A DNA stretch of 40,171 bases, from the NCBI GenBank assembly GCA_964591665.1, contig CAZQCV010000004.1, forward strand, positions 1 to 40,171, read 5' to 3'. How positions within the stretch are numbered: position 1 is the first letter of the stretch; each line of letters begins with the position of its first letter. Both the position numbers and the translations under genes were made by a program. This document shows, one piece after another, positions 14,913 to 24,400 of this stretch. The notes beneath the pieces were generated by a model. It was not told the DNA's origin. It did no database searches and was given only the letters and a program-made list of their open reading frames with translations. The stretch comes from CAZQCV01 sp964591665 (lineage in GTDB: Bacteria; Patescibacteriota; Minisyncoccia; Phycocordibacterales; UBA9973).

Positions 14913-15800
14913 TCACACAGGTTTGTGTACTTCTAATAGTCTTGGCTGAAAATTTTTAATTTCAGTATCATCGTGCACAAAGAACACTGCAGAATTTCTT
15001 GGTTGATTCTTGTAGTCACTTGGCACGGATACTTCATGGGGTATCGCAAGAGGAATTTGATCGTGTCGTACATGGTCAAATCTCTTTTCCATCTTTCTTC
15101 CAAAAAATGTAAGAACTTTGCCTGATATATGCGTGTGATGAATAGGTTCACGATTATAATCATACAGTATTAACCCTGGAACATCTGCCCATAATTGAAA
15201 GGTGAACAAACTCTTGTCAGTATGTTCTGCTGCTTGAACTTCACAGTACGGTTCATACGCTAAGAGTCGTAAGGAACTTTTACTATATGATTTAATTGAT
15301 TGCTGTAATTCACTTTCACAAAATAAGTCTATGATATATGCAACTTGGTCAGCAAACATATTGACAGTAAAGTACACAATATATGAACTTCTTAAAAACT
15401 GCTCATGTTTTTTATACTGAGGCATTTGTTGAGAACCTTGAGAATGGAGAGACAGTAGCTTATCGATTATAGATTTCAGTTCTGGTTTTACATGAAAAAA
15501 ATGTTTTCTGTCATCCTCTCCGCCGTTTCGACGAATTAAACCCAGATCATCTTCCCACGCATCTTTTTCACGAAAAGAGAATGAATCGCGAATCTCTTTA
15601 CTTTCTTGCAAAAGCGGTTGAAATTGATTCATTGCTATCCCAACGATTTCATCTAACGAAGATGGTAATGTTAAATATCCATATCCATTTTTAAGTAGTT
15701 GTTCAATTTCTTGAACAAAACCCAAAGTAACATGTCCTTTTTTATGCGCTATAGCAAAGACCTCTTTAGCAGTCTTTACTAAAAAATTTTTTCTTTTCAT
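14913..15800 (-). CDS. Predicted 2-oxoglutarate/Fe(II) oxygenase, isopenicillin N synthase-like
   Basis: A 295-aa protein. The motif AAEHTDKSLFTFQLWADVPG closely follows the plant/IPNS-type pattern HTDxGxLTLLxQDxVxGL. The iron ligands would be H193 and D195 with a distal H255 in AIPHEV, and R268 in QPRNSAVFF would be the Arg of the RxS motif binding the co-substrate carboxylate. Spacing (60 residues from Asp to the distal His, 13 to Arg) is close to that of IPNS (54 and 9). The N-terminal half is helical and not conserved enough to recognise. ATG 15800 is used; an upstream TTG at 15806 is also possible. Substrate unknown. The gene is alone between two terminators, compatible with horizontal acquisition. 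Confidence 0.68.
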   Translation of the reverse strand: MKRKNFLVKTAKEVFAIAHKKGHVTLGFVQEIEQLLKNGYGYLTLPSSLDEIVGIAMNQFQPLLQESKEIRDSFSFREKDAWEDDLGLIRRNGGEDDRKHFFHVKPELKSIIDKLLSLHSQGSQQMPQYKKHEQFLRSSYIVYFTVNMFADQVAYIIDLFCESELQQSIKSYSKSSLRLLAYEPYCEVQAAEHTDKSLFTFQLWADVPGLILYDYNREPIHHTHISGKVLTFFGRKMEKRFDHVRHDQIPLAIPHEVSVPSDYKNQPRNSAVFFVHDDTEIKNFQPRLLEVHKPV

Positions 15801-15852
15801 TGTCAATTCTTTTATTCAACTCACAATAACACAATTTTACAAAAAAGCAAAC

Positions 15853-15879
15853 AAAAATCCTCTACATGGTTACAGAGGA
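15853..15879 (-). terminator. Terminator of the M23 peptidase gene
   Basis: TCCTCT with AGAGGA (15858-15863, 15874-15879), followed on the minus strand by TTTTTG and further T-rich sequence. Confidence 0.7.
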
Positions 15880-15898
15880 CAGAAAGGCTATTTAGATA

Positions 15899-17101
15899 TT
15901 ATAATCCGTAGTTCGGATCGTCACCGAGTGGATTCTTTGCACCACGAACTTCGAAGTGTACATGCGGACCAGTCGAACGCCCAGTAGAACCGAGCAGTCC
16001 GATCTGTTCACCTTGTGATACTGTTTGACCAACAGAAACCGTTGCTTTGTTTAAGTGAGCGTAGAGTGTTTGTGTACCATTGTCGTGACGGATAACTACG
16101 TAGTTAGCATATCCAGTATTCCATCCACTATTTTTTGCAGTGATAACGACACCATCTGCAGCTGCAAGCACTGGCGTATTAAGAGGAGCGGCAATATCTA
16201 CACCATTCCAACCATGGAGACCTTGTGTTCTTTCTCCTCCACGAACAGGACGAATATAATAACCTGAGAAATTAGGACCATCGTGGCCGAGAACCAGTCT
16301 GGTCTTACCATATGCATAGAGTGGAAGATTTTCATTTGATTTAGTATCTGATGTAGGTTTTTTTGTATTTTTGTCTTTAGTGGTTGTTGTTTTTGTCTTT
16401 TCTGGGGTATTTTGAGCAAGGATCGTTCCTTCTTCGCCATCTGGAATGATAATATCCGTACCTGAAGCAAGCTTGTCATCTGCATCAAGGTTGTTGTAAA
16501 GAGCAATTTCATCTATATCTGCCTTATATTTTTTGGCAATAGACTTGAGCGTATCACCCTTTTTAATAGTATGGATAATCCCTGTAACTGGCAAAATCGT
16601 CAAAACATCACCTTCTTTGATACTTGATTTCGGTCCGAGATCGTTAGCCCAACGTATAGTATTCACAGAAACACCAAGCATATCTGCGATCACCGGTAGC
16701 GTGTCACCCTTTTTTACGGTATACACAGAAATTGTGTCAGCTGTATAGTTTTTGGCATCTTCAGCACTACCAAGCGGGCCAATATGAGCTTTGAGGGCTT
16801 CACTTGAAGTTGTGGTGTCTTCCATCGCATATTTTCCATGTTCTGCAATAATACTTGCGCTCACTAGCGGCTTTGGAAGAGATATAGTTTGTGAGTTACG
16901 TTCCAAATCAATGCTTTCAGCTTGGGCTTTATCTCCAAAACCAAAGAAGGATAAAATGCTCGCATGTGCAAGAAATGGTACCGTAGATGCACTAAATACC
17001 ACAGTAAAAAGCAATACTGGGATCAAAAAAGAGCTATATGTTGCAAAAAATGGCTTAAAAAGCGCAGATTTTGGATTTTTATTTTTAGAAGTTATACGCA
17101 A
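15899..17101 (-). CDS. LysM-LysM-M23 peptidase (cell-wall endopeptidase)
   Basis: A 400-aa exported protein. The N-terminus has a basic start and a membrane/signal segment (about residues 25-47, SFLIPVLLFTVVFSASTVPF). Two LysM peptidoglycan-binding repeats follow (YTVKKGDTLPVIADMLGVSV and HTIKKGDTLKSIAKKYKADI), then a Thr/Lys linker and an M23 lysostaphin-type zinc metallopeptidase domain with HGWNGVDIAAP (His and Asp ligands), YAHL and GPHVHFEVR (zinc ligand). It cleaves peptidoglycan cross-links, or acts on a neighbouring cell's wall. The initiation codon is TTG at 17101, as no ATG or GTG upstream fits; this is the least certain point. It stands alone and divergent from the 17421 gene. Confidence 0.9.
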   Translation of the reverse strand: MRITSKNKNPKSALFKPFFATYSSFLIPVLLFTVVFSASTVPFLAHASILSFFGFGDKAQAESIDLERNSQTISLPKPLVSASIIAEHGKYAMEDTTTSSEALKAHIGPLGSAEDAKNYTADTISVYTVKKGDTLPVIADMLGVSVNTIRWANDLGPKSSIKEGDVLTILPVTGIIHTIKKGDTLKSIAKKYKADIDEIALYNNLDADDKLASGTDIIIPDGEEGTILAQNTPEKTKTTTTKDKNTKKPTSDTKSNENLPLYAYGKTRLVLGHDGPNFSGYYIRPVRGGERTQGLHGWNGVDIAAPLNTPVLAAADGVVITAKNSGWNTGYANYVVIRHDNGTQTLYAHLNKATVSVGQTVSQGEQIGLLGSTGRSTGPHVHFEVRGAKNPLGDDPNYGL

Positions 17102-17420
17102 ATAGAGGTCTAAAATACCAGAAAAGTTAAGAAAATAAAGGTATTTTAGGTTACAATCGTTCAGAATCCCTTGGGAACGGGAGCATCCAGGCAGTAGACA
17201 ACACTGTTGTCATATACAATGGTACCCATCATACGGCTGAGAGTCAATCGAGTTTTCCACTTTGGAAAATTAGAGGACATATGAAATTTTTGTCAAAATA
17301 CAGCATTATGAGAAAGGAGCGGCCTATGTTATGCACAGAAAAACACTTGTTTTTAGAAAATAAGTGATATACTACATACTATAGATACGTAATTATCATC
17401 TTAGGGTACATCAATCAACT
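17102..17420. other. 319-bp noncoding stretch with several hairpins and an isolated Shine-Dalgarno/mini-ORF
   Basis: The stretch holds an inverted repeat CTAAAATACC/GGTATTTTAG (17110-17119, 17140-17149), GACAAC-ACT-GTTGTC (about 17197-17211), TTTTCCA-CTT-TGGAAAA (about 17253-17269) and CACTTGTTTT-TAG-AAAATAAGTG (about 17344-17366). A plus-strand TACAAT near 17152 could start a transcript. A 28-codon ORF (17281-17367) contains a perfect AAAGGAG (17313-17319) before an in-frame ATG at 17326. TATACT (17368-17373) is the likely -10 of the 17421 gene. No known RNA family was recognised on either strand. Confidence 0.55.
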
Positions 17421-17735
17421 ATGGATACTTCAAATCAAGACGTTCGCGATCAACTTATTCAAGCATATAATCTCCAAGCACTTTCACCAGAAGACCAAGA
17501 AGCGGCTATTTCAAAGATAAGTGAGATCGTCTTCCAAAACGTGCTCATGCGCGTCATCCCAACACTATCTGAAGAGAAACAGGCGGCGTTTGAAGCGCTC
17601 TTAAACGGGAATGCTGGCCCTGAAGAGATTCTTGGTTTCCTTCAACAAGAAATACCAGACTTAGGGACAATCATGCAGGAAGAGTCAGCAAACTTTCACA
17701 AAGAAAGTATGGATGTCATGAGTAAAATAGGCTAA
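17421..17735 (+). CDS. Small helical patescibacterial protein (DUF5663-like)
   Basis: A 104-aa acidic, all-helical protein. Segments LSPEDQEAAISKISEIVFQN, VLMRVIPTLSEEKQAAFEAL and EEILGFLQQEIPDLGTIMQEE match the pattern I associate with DUF5663, found mainly in CPR genomes; the name is from memory and unverified. There is no signal or membrane segment and the function is unknown. The gene has a leader of about 40 nt after TATACT 17368-17373, and an 11-bp terminator stem follows the stop. It is the first gene of a stretch that continues with two very large charged proteins. Confidence 0.75.
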   Translation: MDTSNQDVRDQLIQAYNLQALSPEDQEAAISKISEIVFQNVLMRVIPTLSEEKQAAFEALLNGNAGPEEILGFLQQEIPDLGTIMQEESANFHKESMDVMSKIG

Positions 17736-17742
17736 TAAAACG

Positions 17743-17771
17743 TGCTGTGTTTACCTTAAACACAGCATTTT
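17743..17771 (+). terminator. Intrinsic terminator
   Basis: TGCTGTGTTTA-CCT-TAAACACAGCA perfect 11-bp stem, then TTTT. Confidence 0.9.
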
Positions 17772-17777
17772 CATATA

Positions 17778-17806
17778 TTGACTTTTTGTTTTTAATGTGA
17801 TATAAT
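17778..17806 (+). promoter_or_regulatory. Leaderless promoter of the 1151-aa protein gene
   Basis: TTGACT (17778-17783), exactly 17 nt, TATAAT (17801-17806), then 6 nt to ATG 17813: the clearest leaderless promoter in the window. Confidence 0.88.
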
Positions 17807-17812
17807 AATTAC

Positions 17813-20800
17813 ATGGGTGAGAAGGTCCCTACAGCAGAAAAAGATCTATCAGACTTCAAAATCGCACAAGAAGATCTTCGTCGTGCCTTTGCAAACGTAC
17901 ACGCTAAATCATGGCTCTATCAATACACCGAAAATTTAGAAAAAATGGTACTCCGTGGAGAATTCAATAAAGCAAGAGAACTCTTGAAGAAGAAACAAGG
18001 GATGCCTGATACACTAGACTATACAAAATCAGAAATCCAAAATATTTTAGATGCAATTGATCTATATGAACCAGAACAAATAAAACAACAAAAAATCTCT
18101 GACCATAAAAAAGAGATAGAGAGAGGTTATTCAGGAAAAGATGGGATGCCACAAACAAACAGCGAAGAAATAATCCTAGAAAATCGAGAAACGCAAGAAG
18201 AAGTACAGAAACCAAAAAGACCCAGAATACAGAGAAGCATTCTAGAAAAAAGTATAAAAGAAGAAACCGACAAGAACGCATATTCAGATAATACACATAT
18301 AGCAGATCTGCAATCAGGAGAGATGGAATATGACCATGAAAAAGATTTCGAATCTAGGTGGAGAGACGAAGAAGATATCGAAGAAGCACCGTTTGTTGCT
18401 GAAGAAGTACTAGAAGCGCGAGACATAGATAGAATCAGTCATTGGCAGTTAGAGAAAAAGAATCGCAACAAACAAATAGAAGAACAAGATAAAAATATTT
18501 TACAAGAAAGAATCACGCAAAAAACCATGCCAAAAGAAAAGTTAGAAAAAAAAACAGAAGAAGCATCAACCTCTGAACAAGATGAGGTGATTTCTGAGGC
18601 AGAACAAAAGCAGATAAAAGAAGTCCATGATGTCAATCGTGAGATGGTACTAATGGAACTCAAATCTTTAGGCATGAGTGAAGAACAAGTAGCATTTAAC
18701 AGAAAATCAGCAAATGATAGTGCCCTACTCTTTTTGCGCGACGAATACAGAAGAAGAGAACAGAAAGATGTGAAGAATCAAAACAAAAGAGAGAGCATAT
18801 ATCAAGAAATGCAATCACTCGGTGCAGATGAAGCACTTCTGAAAAAAGCATCTGAAGTTGCAACCGCAGATCTTGAAGAAATGCTCGGAGCACTTCGACG
18901 CAAAAAACAACGCGAACAAAACACGCCGACAACAAATACTCCTGTTGTTCTAGAAAACAAAAAAAATCAAACGGAAACAACCGAAGCATATCTTGATAAA
19001 TTACTCACCCCTGAAAAAATAGAGCAAATAAAAGCAATCCTTAAAAAAGGAGATTTTGTGTTAACAACACATGGTGCAAAATATACACCACCAGGTGGAG
19101 AAGAAACGCTTGTTCCTACAGCAGATCTTGATGGAAAGATCTCCGCGTACTTGTTACATGAAGCGGGTATTACATGGAGAGAAACAAACTTTGTTGCACC
19201 AGGTAAGCGTGGAGAAGGTAATGTACATGTTGATACTGGAGAAGGTTCTGATCTTATTACTATCGAAGACGGAAAACTATATATCGGTAACCACTACAGC
19301 AACAAACGAACACCTACATCAACAGCAGAAATCGTAGATATTATGCTCAAGAAATGTGGTCTCTGGGAAACAGATAAAGCAGAAGCAGACTGGAAGAAAA
19401 ATCTTGTATCTTTTGTTAATGGCGTAGACAACATGGTACTTCCAGGGCGAGGAAGGGAATACATGACGAAAACATTTCCAAAAACACTTTACGGAAGTGA
19501 ATCAATTCTTGCAGCAAAGAATTTTAATGCATTCATACAATTATTTAAAGATGGTCATAAAGGAGAAGATATCCTTCCAGAATATATTCAAAATATGATA
19601 GTGGGGAAAGACAAATCTGGAAAAGAAATCACCTTATCGCAGAAAGTAACTAGAGATATCGAAGGATCATATGCGGGAGTAAAAAAAGCTTTCCGAGACA
19701 TGGCATCAGGACGTATCCCAACATACTCACCCATGCTAGGTAATATCATCCTCAACAATAAAGACAGTGCATATATTAGCAGACGAGAAGTAGCAAAAGA
19801 CGCAGGCCTTACAAGTATTACCGTGCACAACGGAAAGGGATTCTTCATCTCTGGCACAGGAAAATCACTTGAGAAAGTTTTTGACGAGATCAAAAAATCT
19901 TTCCCTGAAGCACAGTTGATCCGTGGAAGTATGATTCTTTGTTTTCCAGAGAAAGAAGCATTTGACGAAGAAAAAATGCGTACCGCACTTGGGCTACGAT
20001 ATGAACAGATTCCACTTGATGAAAAACTTTCAAAGAAAGAACAAGAAAAAATTATAGATACAAACATACAAAGTGTAACGCAATCACTCGAGAAGTTTAA
20101 AAACAAAAAAGACCAAGATCTAACTCCTAGAGAGTGGAATGAAAAACGAGCATTGGAAACAAAACTTGAAGGATATCAATTCCAGAAAGAAGATCTTGTC
20201 AATCCACCAAAGCAGAAAGAAAACCAAGAAAAAGAAGGAAAGGATCCGCAGGAAAAGGAAAATAAGAAACAGGTCCAAGAAACAAATAAACAACAAGAAC
20301 TCTGGAATCAAGCAGTACTCGCACAAAAAGAGTATGCTGCAATTCATGAAAAAAGAAAGACCATCACGGGAACACCTGAAGAACTTGACGCATATGTAGA
20401 AGCACACTACAACGCATGGCTCAAGACTGACCATTACATAAAGATGCTTCGTGGTGAAACAACAGAGCCTTTCAAACCAGTATCTCGAGAAGAAGCACTC
20501 CGTATCGTTCGTGAAGGATTTAACAAAAACAAAACCGAAGCACCTTCATCTACGCCAGAAAAGCAAGCGCAGGGAACAACACCAGAAGTTAAAAAACCTG
20601 AAGAAAAAATAGAAGCGCAAAACACTCCGACAGAGAAAACATCTCCACGCAGTATACTGGAACAAAATAATCCTAAGACAAATGAGTCCATCAAGACCGA
20701 AAAGGCAAAAGAGGAAGTGACACGACTAACCGGAGAAATTCAAAAGTTAAAACAACAAATTGAAAAAGGAGAAAAACAAAGTTGGCTTGCAAAACTATTC

Positions 20801-21268
20801 GGAGGAAAGAGAAAGCTACGACAAAACAAAGAGAAACTTTCAGAACTTGAATTCCTTGCACTTGGACAAGACGAACGAGTACATCCTGTACGACATCTAT
20901 TTACAAGAGGAATGAGTGAAGAGGTACGAACCAGAATATTTGGAAACGGAAATCCTACACTAGAAACAATGTCTCAATACTTTAGCGAACAAGACGAAAC
21001 ACAAGATACATTAAAAGCGTTTAACAACATTGTTGAGGCCAAAGACAACATTGTATACTTCACACCATCTGGATTTACGCTACGACTTAGAAACAAAAAG
21101 GATGTAACCACAGAAACAGGTATTCAAGTAAATGACCCAAGCGCTCGTTATGATCTTGTAGACCCAACAGGGAAAACACTCCAAAATAACCTGAACATAT
21201 CTCAAGGAGAATCTCTCATAAAAGAAGCGTCACGGATATATCGACAAAAAATGCAGACAAGCAAATAA
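17813..21268 (+). CDS. Very large charged protein, 1151 aa, with a possible degenerate DHH-like core
   Basis: No family confidently recognised. Residues 1-410 are highly charged, helical and Glu/Lys/Gln-rich. A folded core spans about 410-760: VPTADLDGKISAYLLHEAGI (D438, D440), GNVHVDTGEGSDLITIEDG, YIGNHYSNKRTPTSTAEIVD (N493, H494) and a later SITVHNGKGFFISGTGKSLE segment. The order D-x-D, VDTG, a His motif, then S-T-A-E-I-V is reminiscent of DHH-family phosphoesterases, with NH in place of DHH; this is inference. Residues 790-980 are low-complexity, and a coiled coil near 985-1020 precedes a last domain (LALGQDERVHPVRHLFTRGM). No signal peptide is visible. It has a strong leaderless promoter and is followed after 21 nt by a 63-aa gene. 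Confidence 0.75.
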   Translation: MGEKVPTAEKDLSDFKIAQEDLRRAFANVHAKSWLYQYTENLEKMVLRGEFNKARELLKKKQGMPDTLDYTKSEIQNILDAIDLYEPEQIKQQKISDHKKEIERGYSGKDGMPQTNSEEIILENRETQEEVQKPKRPRIQRSILEKSIKEETDKNAYSDNTHIADLQSGEMEYDHEKDFESRWRDEEDIEEAPFVAEEVLEARDIDRISHWQLEKKNRNKQIEEQDKNILQERITQKTMPKEKLEKKTEEASTSEQDEVISEAEQKQIKEVHDVNREMVLMELKSLGMSEEQVAFNRKSANDSALLFLRDEYRRREQKDVKNQNKRESIYQEMQSLGADEALLKKASEVATADLEEMLGALRRKKQREQNTPTTNTPVVLENKKNQTETTEAYLDKLLTPEKIEQIKAILKKGDFVLTTHGAKYTPPGGEETLVPTADLDGKISAYLLHEAGITWRETNFVAPGKRGEGNVHVDTGEGSDLITIEDGKLYIGNHYSNKRTPTSTAEIVDIMLKKCGLWETDKAEADWKKNLVSFVNGVDNMVLPGRGREYMTKTFPKTLYGSESILAAKNFNAFIQLFKDGHKGEDILPEYIQNMIVGKDKSGKEITLSQKVTRDIEGSYAGVKKAFRDMASGRIPTYSPMLGNIILNNKDSAYISRREVAKDAGLTSITVHNGKGFFISGTGKSLEKVFDEIKKSFPEAQLIRGSMILCFPEKEAFDEEKMRTALGLRYEQIPLDEKLSKKEQEKIIDTNIQSVTQSLEKFKNKKDQDLTPREWNEKRALETKLEGYQFQKEDLVNPPKQKENQEKEGKDPQEKENKKQVQETNKQQELWNQAVLAQKEYAAIHEKRKTITGTPEELDAYVEAHYNAWLKTDHYIKMLRGETTEPFKPVSREEALRIVREGFNKNKTEAPSSTPEKQAQGTTPEVKKPEEKIEAQNTPTEKTSPRSILEQNNPKTNESIKTEKAKEEVTRLTGEIQKLKQQIEKGEKQSWLAKLFGGKRKLRQNKEKLSELEFLALGQDERVHPVRHLFTRGMSEEVRTRIFGNGNPTLETMSQYFSEQDETQDTLKAFNNIVEAKDNIVYFTPSGFTLRLRNKKDVTTETGIQVNDPSARYDLVDPTGKTLQNNLNISQGESLIKEASRIYRQKMQTSK

Positions 21269-21289
21269 TGGTGTGATATAATAAAATGT

Positions 21290-21481
21290 ATGGATACAAC
21301 ATATCTTACAAACGAAGAAAACCAAGCGACGGAAATCATGACCATGTTCGATAACGCAGAACGGGAACTTCAAGAAATCACAGAAAAACACAGAAAACTT
21401 CTCAGAGAATACATCGCTCATCTTAAAGAAAAAGAGAACGAGTCAAAGATTGAAGCATTAAAAAAATCATTACAAGCGTAA
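21290..21481 (+). CDS. Small helical protein, 63 aa
   Basis: A 63-residue, very charged protein that is probably one long helix or coiled coil: EENQATEIMTMFDNAERELQ and LLREYIAHLKEKENESKIEA. No family recognised. It has its own TATAAT (21277-21282) 7 nt before the ATG, with CAGACA (21254-21259) as a -35, although it sits between two giant genes pointing the same way, only 13 nt before the next. A small partner or chaperone for one of the large neighbours is conceivable but unsupported. Confidence 0.68.
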   Translation: MDTTYLTNEENQATEIMTMFDNAERELQEITEKHRKLLREYIAHLKEKENESKIEALKKSLQA

Positions 21482-21494
21482 CCTCATCACGTAT

Positions 21495-24400
21495 ATGGAA
21501 AAAAAACAACCTCTATCAAGAGACGAAGAAAAGGAGCTCATCAGTAAAATACAAAAGGCAGGAAGTGCTGAAAAACTTCAAGGTATCAAAGAAGGCTTGG
21601 AGCTTGGCGGTCATAATTTAGCAGATTATGATCTGGAGACATTGTTCAATACACGTATGGAGGGTTTTAATAAAAAAGCAGAAGAGACAAAAGGTGCCAT
21701 CGCAGCTGATGGGACAAAAGCAGCAGAAACTGCTGCAACACTTGCAGGTGATGAAGGAAAAAAAGGTGCAGAAGAGATAACAAAACAAGCGAAAGAAGAA
21801 GTAGCAAAGGTACAAGTCAAAGTAAAACTTATTATTGCCGAACAAAAAGGCAAAGGTTTTACTATTCTTAACCAAGAAGGAGACGACTACCTCTGGAAGG
21901 ACGAACACGGTCAGGTTCAATGGACAAAAGACAAGAACGTAGTTAACTCAAAAAAAGAAGAACTCGAAAAGCAAGTAGCATCTGCAAGTGAGGCTGAATC
22001 TATAAAGGCAGAAGCTACGGTTAATAAAACAGACCTCGAGAAACTCAAACAAGAAATAGGTGGAAAACAAAAAATCCTTGCAAGTCTCCAAGAAGAATAT
22101 GATATCCTCAAAGACGCTGAGAAAGGTGCTAATGATAACATCACCCCTCAGCTGCAAGACCTTAAAATACGGATGACAGATTTGGAGAAAGAAATCGCAG
22201 AAGGTAAAGCAAAGTATGAAGCAGCAACAGGTACCACAAAAGAGGCTGACATTTCAAAAGACACAACGACACCAAACAAAAAAGAATCGACTACTTCACA
22301 AGAAACTTCTATATCAAAAGAAGAATATGAGACTTTTGTAGATAAAAACGTTATTTCAGTTAACGTCCTTGTTTCTATAGCAGAAAAAATCAAAGCAAAT
22401 AAACAACTTACCAAAGAAGAACAAAGTGTCCTCGCGCACAGAGGTGAAGATATCGAATCGATTCTTAAAGGTGAAGCAAAAAAAGAACAAAAAACATCTC
22501 CAACAGTAACGATCGACGCACAGATCGCTGCACTTGAGAAACAACTCGCTGAAAAAAGCGCAAATGAGAAAGCAGGGGACGCTGCAGATATTCAAGAACT
22601 TGATTACCAGATCCGTCAACTCAAAAAGGAACGTGAAGCTATCTTGGCAAACCCTGAAAAGCATGAAGGGCAGCTCGATGATGCAAGTGACGCACTAAAA
22701 AATCATCTTTCTGGAGGTAAAAGTAACGTCGTTGAAACAGGAACGATGCATGCAGAAGCAGATGCTGAGAAAGCACGTCTCGCAAAAGAACAGCATGAGA
22801 AAATCAAAAGTGATCTTGATACAGCTCGTGCAGNNNNNNNNNNNNNNNNNNNNNNNNNNNNNNNNNNNNNNNNNNNNNNNNNNNNNNNNNNNNNNNNNNN
22901 NNNNNNNNNNNNNNNNNNNNNNNNNNNNNNNNNCTCGCAAAAGAACAGCATGAGAAAATCAAAAGTGATCTTGATACAGCTCGTGCAGAATACCAAAAAC
23001 TATATAAAGAATTTCAATCAAAACGCGGTGTATTCCAAAAAATGTGGCAGGGTCTCAAAGGAGGAACTGTTAACTTTGACGACGTACCAGAAATGGCAGA
23101 AGCGATGAAGGCTGCACAGTCAAAATACCAAGAAGCATTGGCTGGGTATGGTAACGATCTCTATCAGACAAGAAAAGAAGAACTCGAGAAAACAGGTCTT
23201 GCTGGTAAAGATCTAGATCAAGCGCTCGCAGTATATAAAGCAAAAGATATATTTGATACAGTAGTCCTCAAAGAGAAAGAGATGATGGCACAAGAAAAAA
23301 CCGCCATCTTGCCAGAAAAAGTGAAAGGCGTCATTGGCAAAACACTTGGATGGTATACAAAACTACCGAAGCCAGTCCGTATGCTTCTCTCAACAGGAAT
23401 TGCAACAGGTATTCTTGTCGGAACAGGACATGTGGCTGCAAGTGGTGCCCTCGCATATGGAGGTTACCGACTCGCACGAGCAGGAATATCTGGTCTTGCG
23501 GGACAACTTGCAGTAGGTACAAAAAACTTATTCTGGAATGCAGATAAAGACGTTGCAAAAATTGATAAAAAATTTGAACAAAATAAAAGTGAACTTGGTA
23601 CGGTCGAAGGTTTTGATATGAAAGCTCTTCAACAAATGCAAATGGCACTTGAGCAACGACTTAAACAAGAGAAAAATGCTCGTATTAAACACCTTATCGT
23701 TGATGCAGGTATCCGTCTTGCCGTGGGTTATGGCGCAGGAAAACTATCTGATAAGATTTGGAGTGATATACATCCACCAGTGGATACACCACCAAGACCA
23801 GAACCTGCACCAGTTACAGAAACTGGTCCAAACAGTGATGCAATTATCCACAAAGGCGAAGGTATTGAGCATGCACTTCGAAGACAAATTGAACATAACC
23901 CAGAACTTGCTACAAAGCTCGGCTGGGACGGTCAACAGGATCTTCATAAATTCTCAGCAGGTGAAGCACACAGAATCGCAATGGGGAATGACTATGTAGA
24001 AGGAGCACAAGAACGCTGGGTAAACTGGAACGAAGGACACCAGACAGCATACCAGCTCGAAGTCGATAGTAACGGACAACCAATCGTTCGTGAGTTCTTC
24101 GATGGCACAGAACGAGACACCATGAGTCAAATGAATGACCAGTTCATAAAAACTGATTATGCAGATAGTCACAAGTATGAATATCTCCACAATAGACCAT
24201 CTCCAGTCATCAATCCAGACAATAATGGTGTAGTTGTTCCAAAACCAGAAGTTAAAGTACAAATTCCTATGGAGGATCCTAACGGTGATACTATTCCTAT
24301 GGAAGATCCAAATGGCACTGTCCATGAGAACATTAATATTGATCAGTTAGACGCTGCTCCTGCTACAAAAATCACATCTACCGATAATATATCGCTAGAT

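Noticed and set aside
17221..17260. A TPP riboswitch suggested by GGCTGAGA in the intergenic region
   Set aside because: The second conserved part of the THI box (ACCC...GAACCTGATCTGG...) is absent, and neither neighbouring gene relates to thiamine.
17102..17420. 6S RNA, SRP RNA, tmRNA or a c-di-AMP riboswitch
   Set aside because: None of the conserved core sequences or the expected pairings between ends could be found on either strand.
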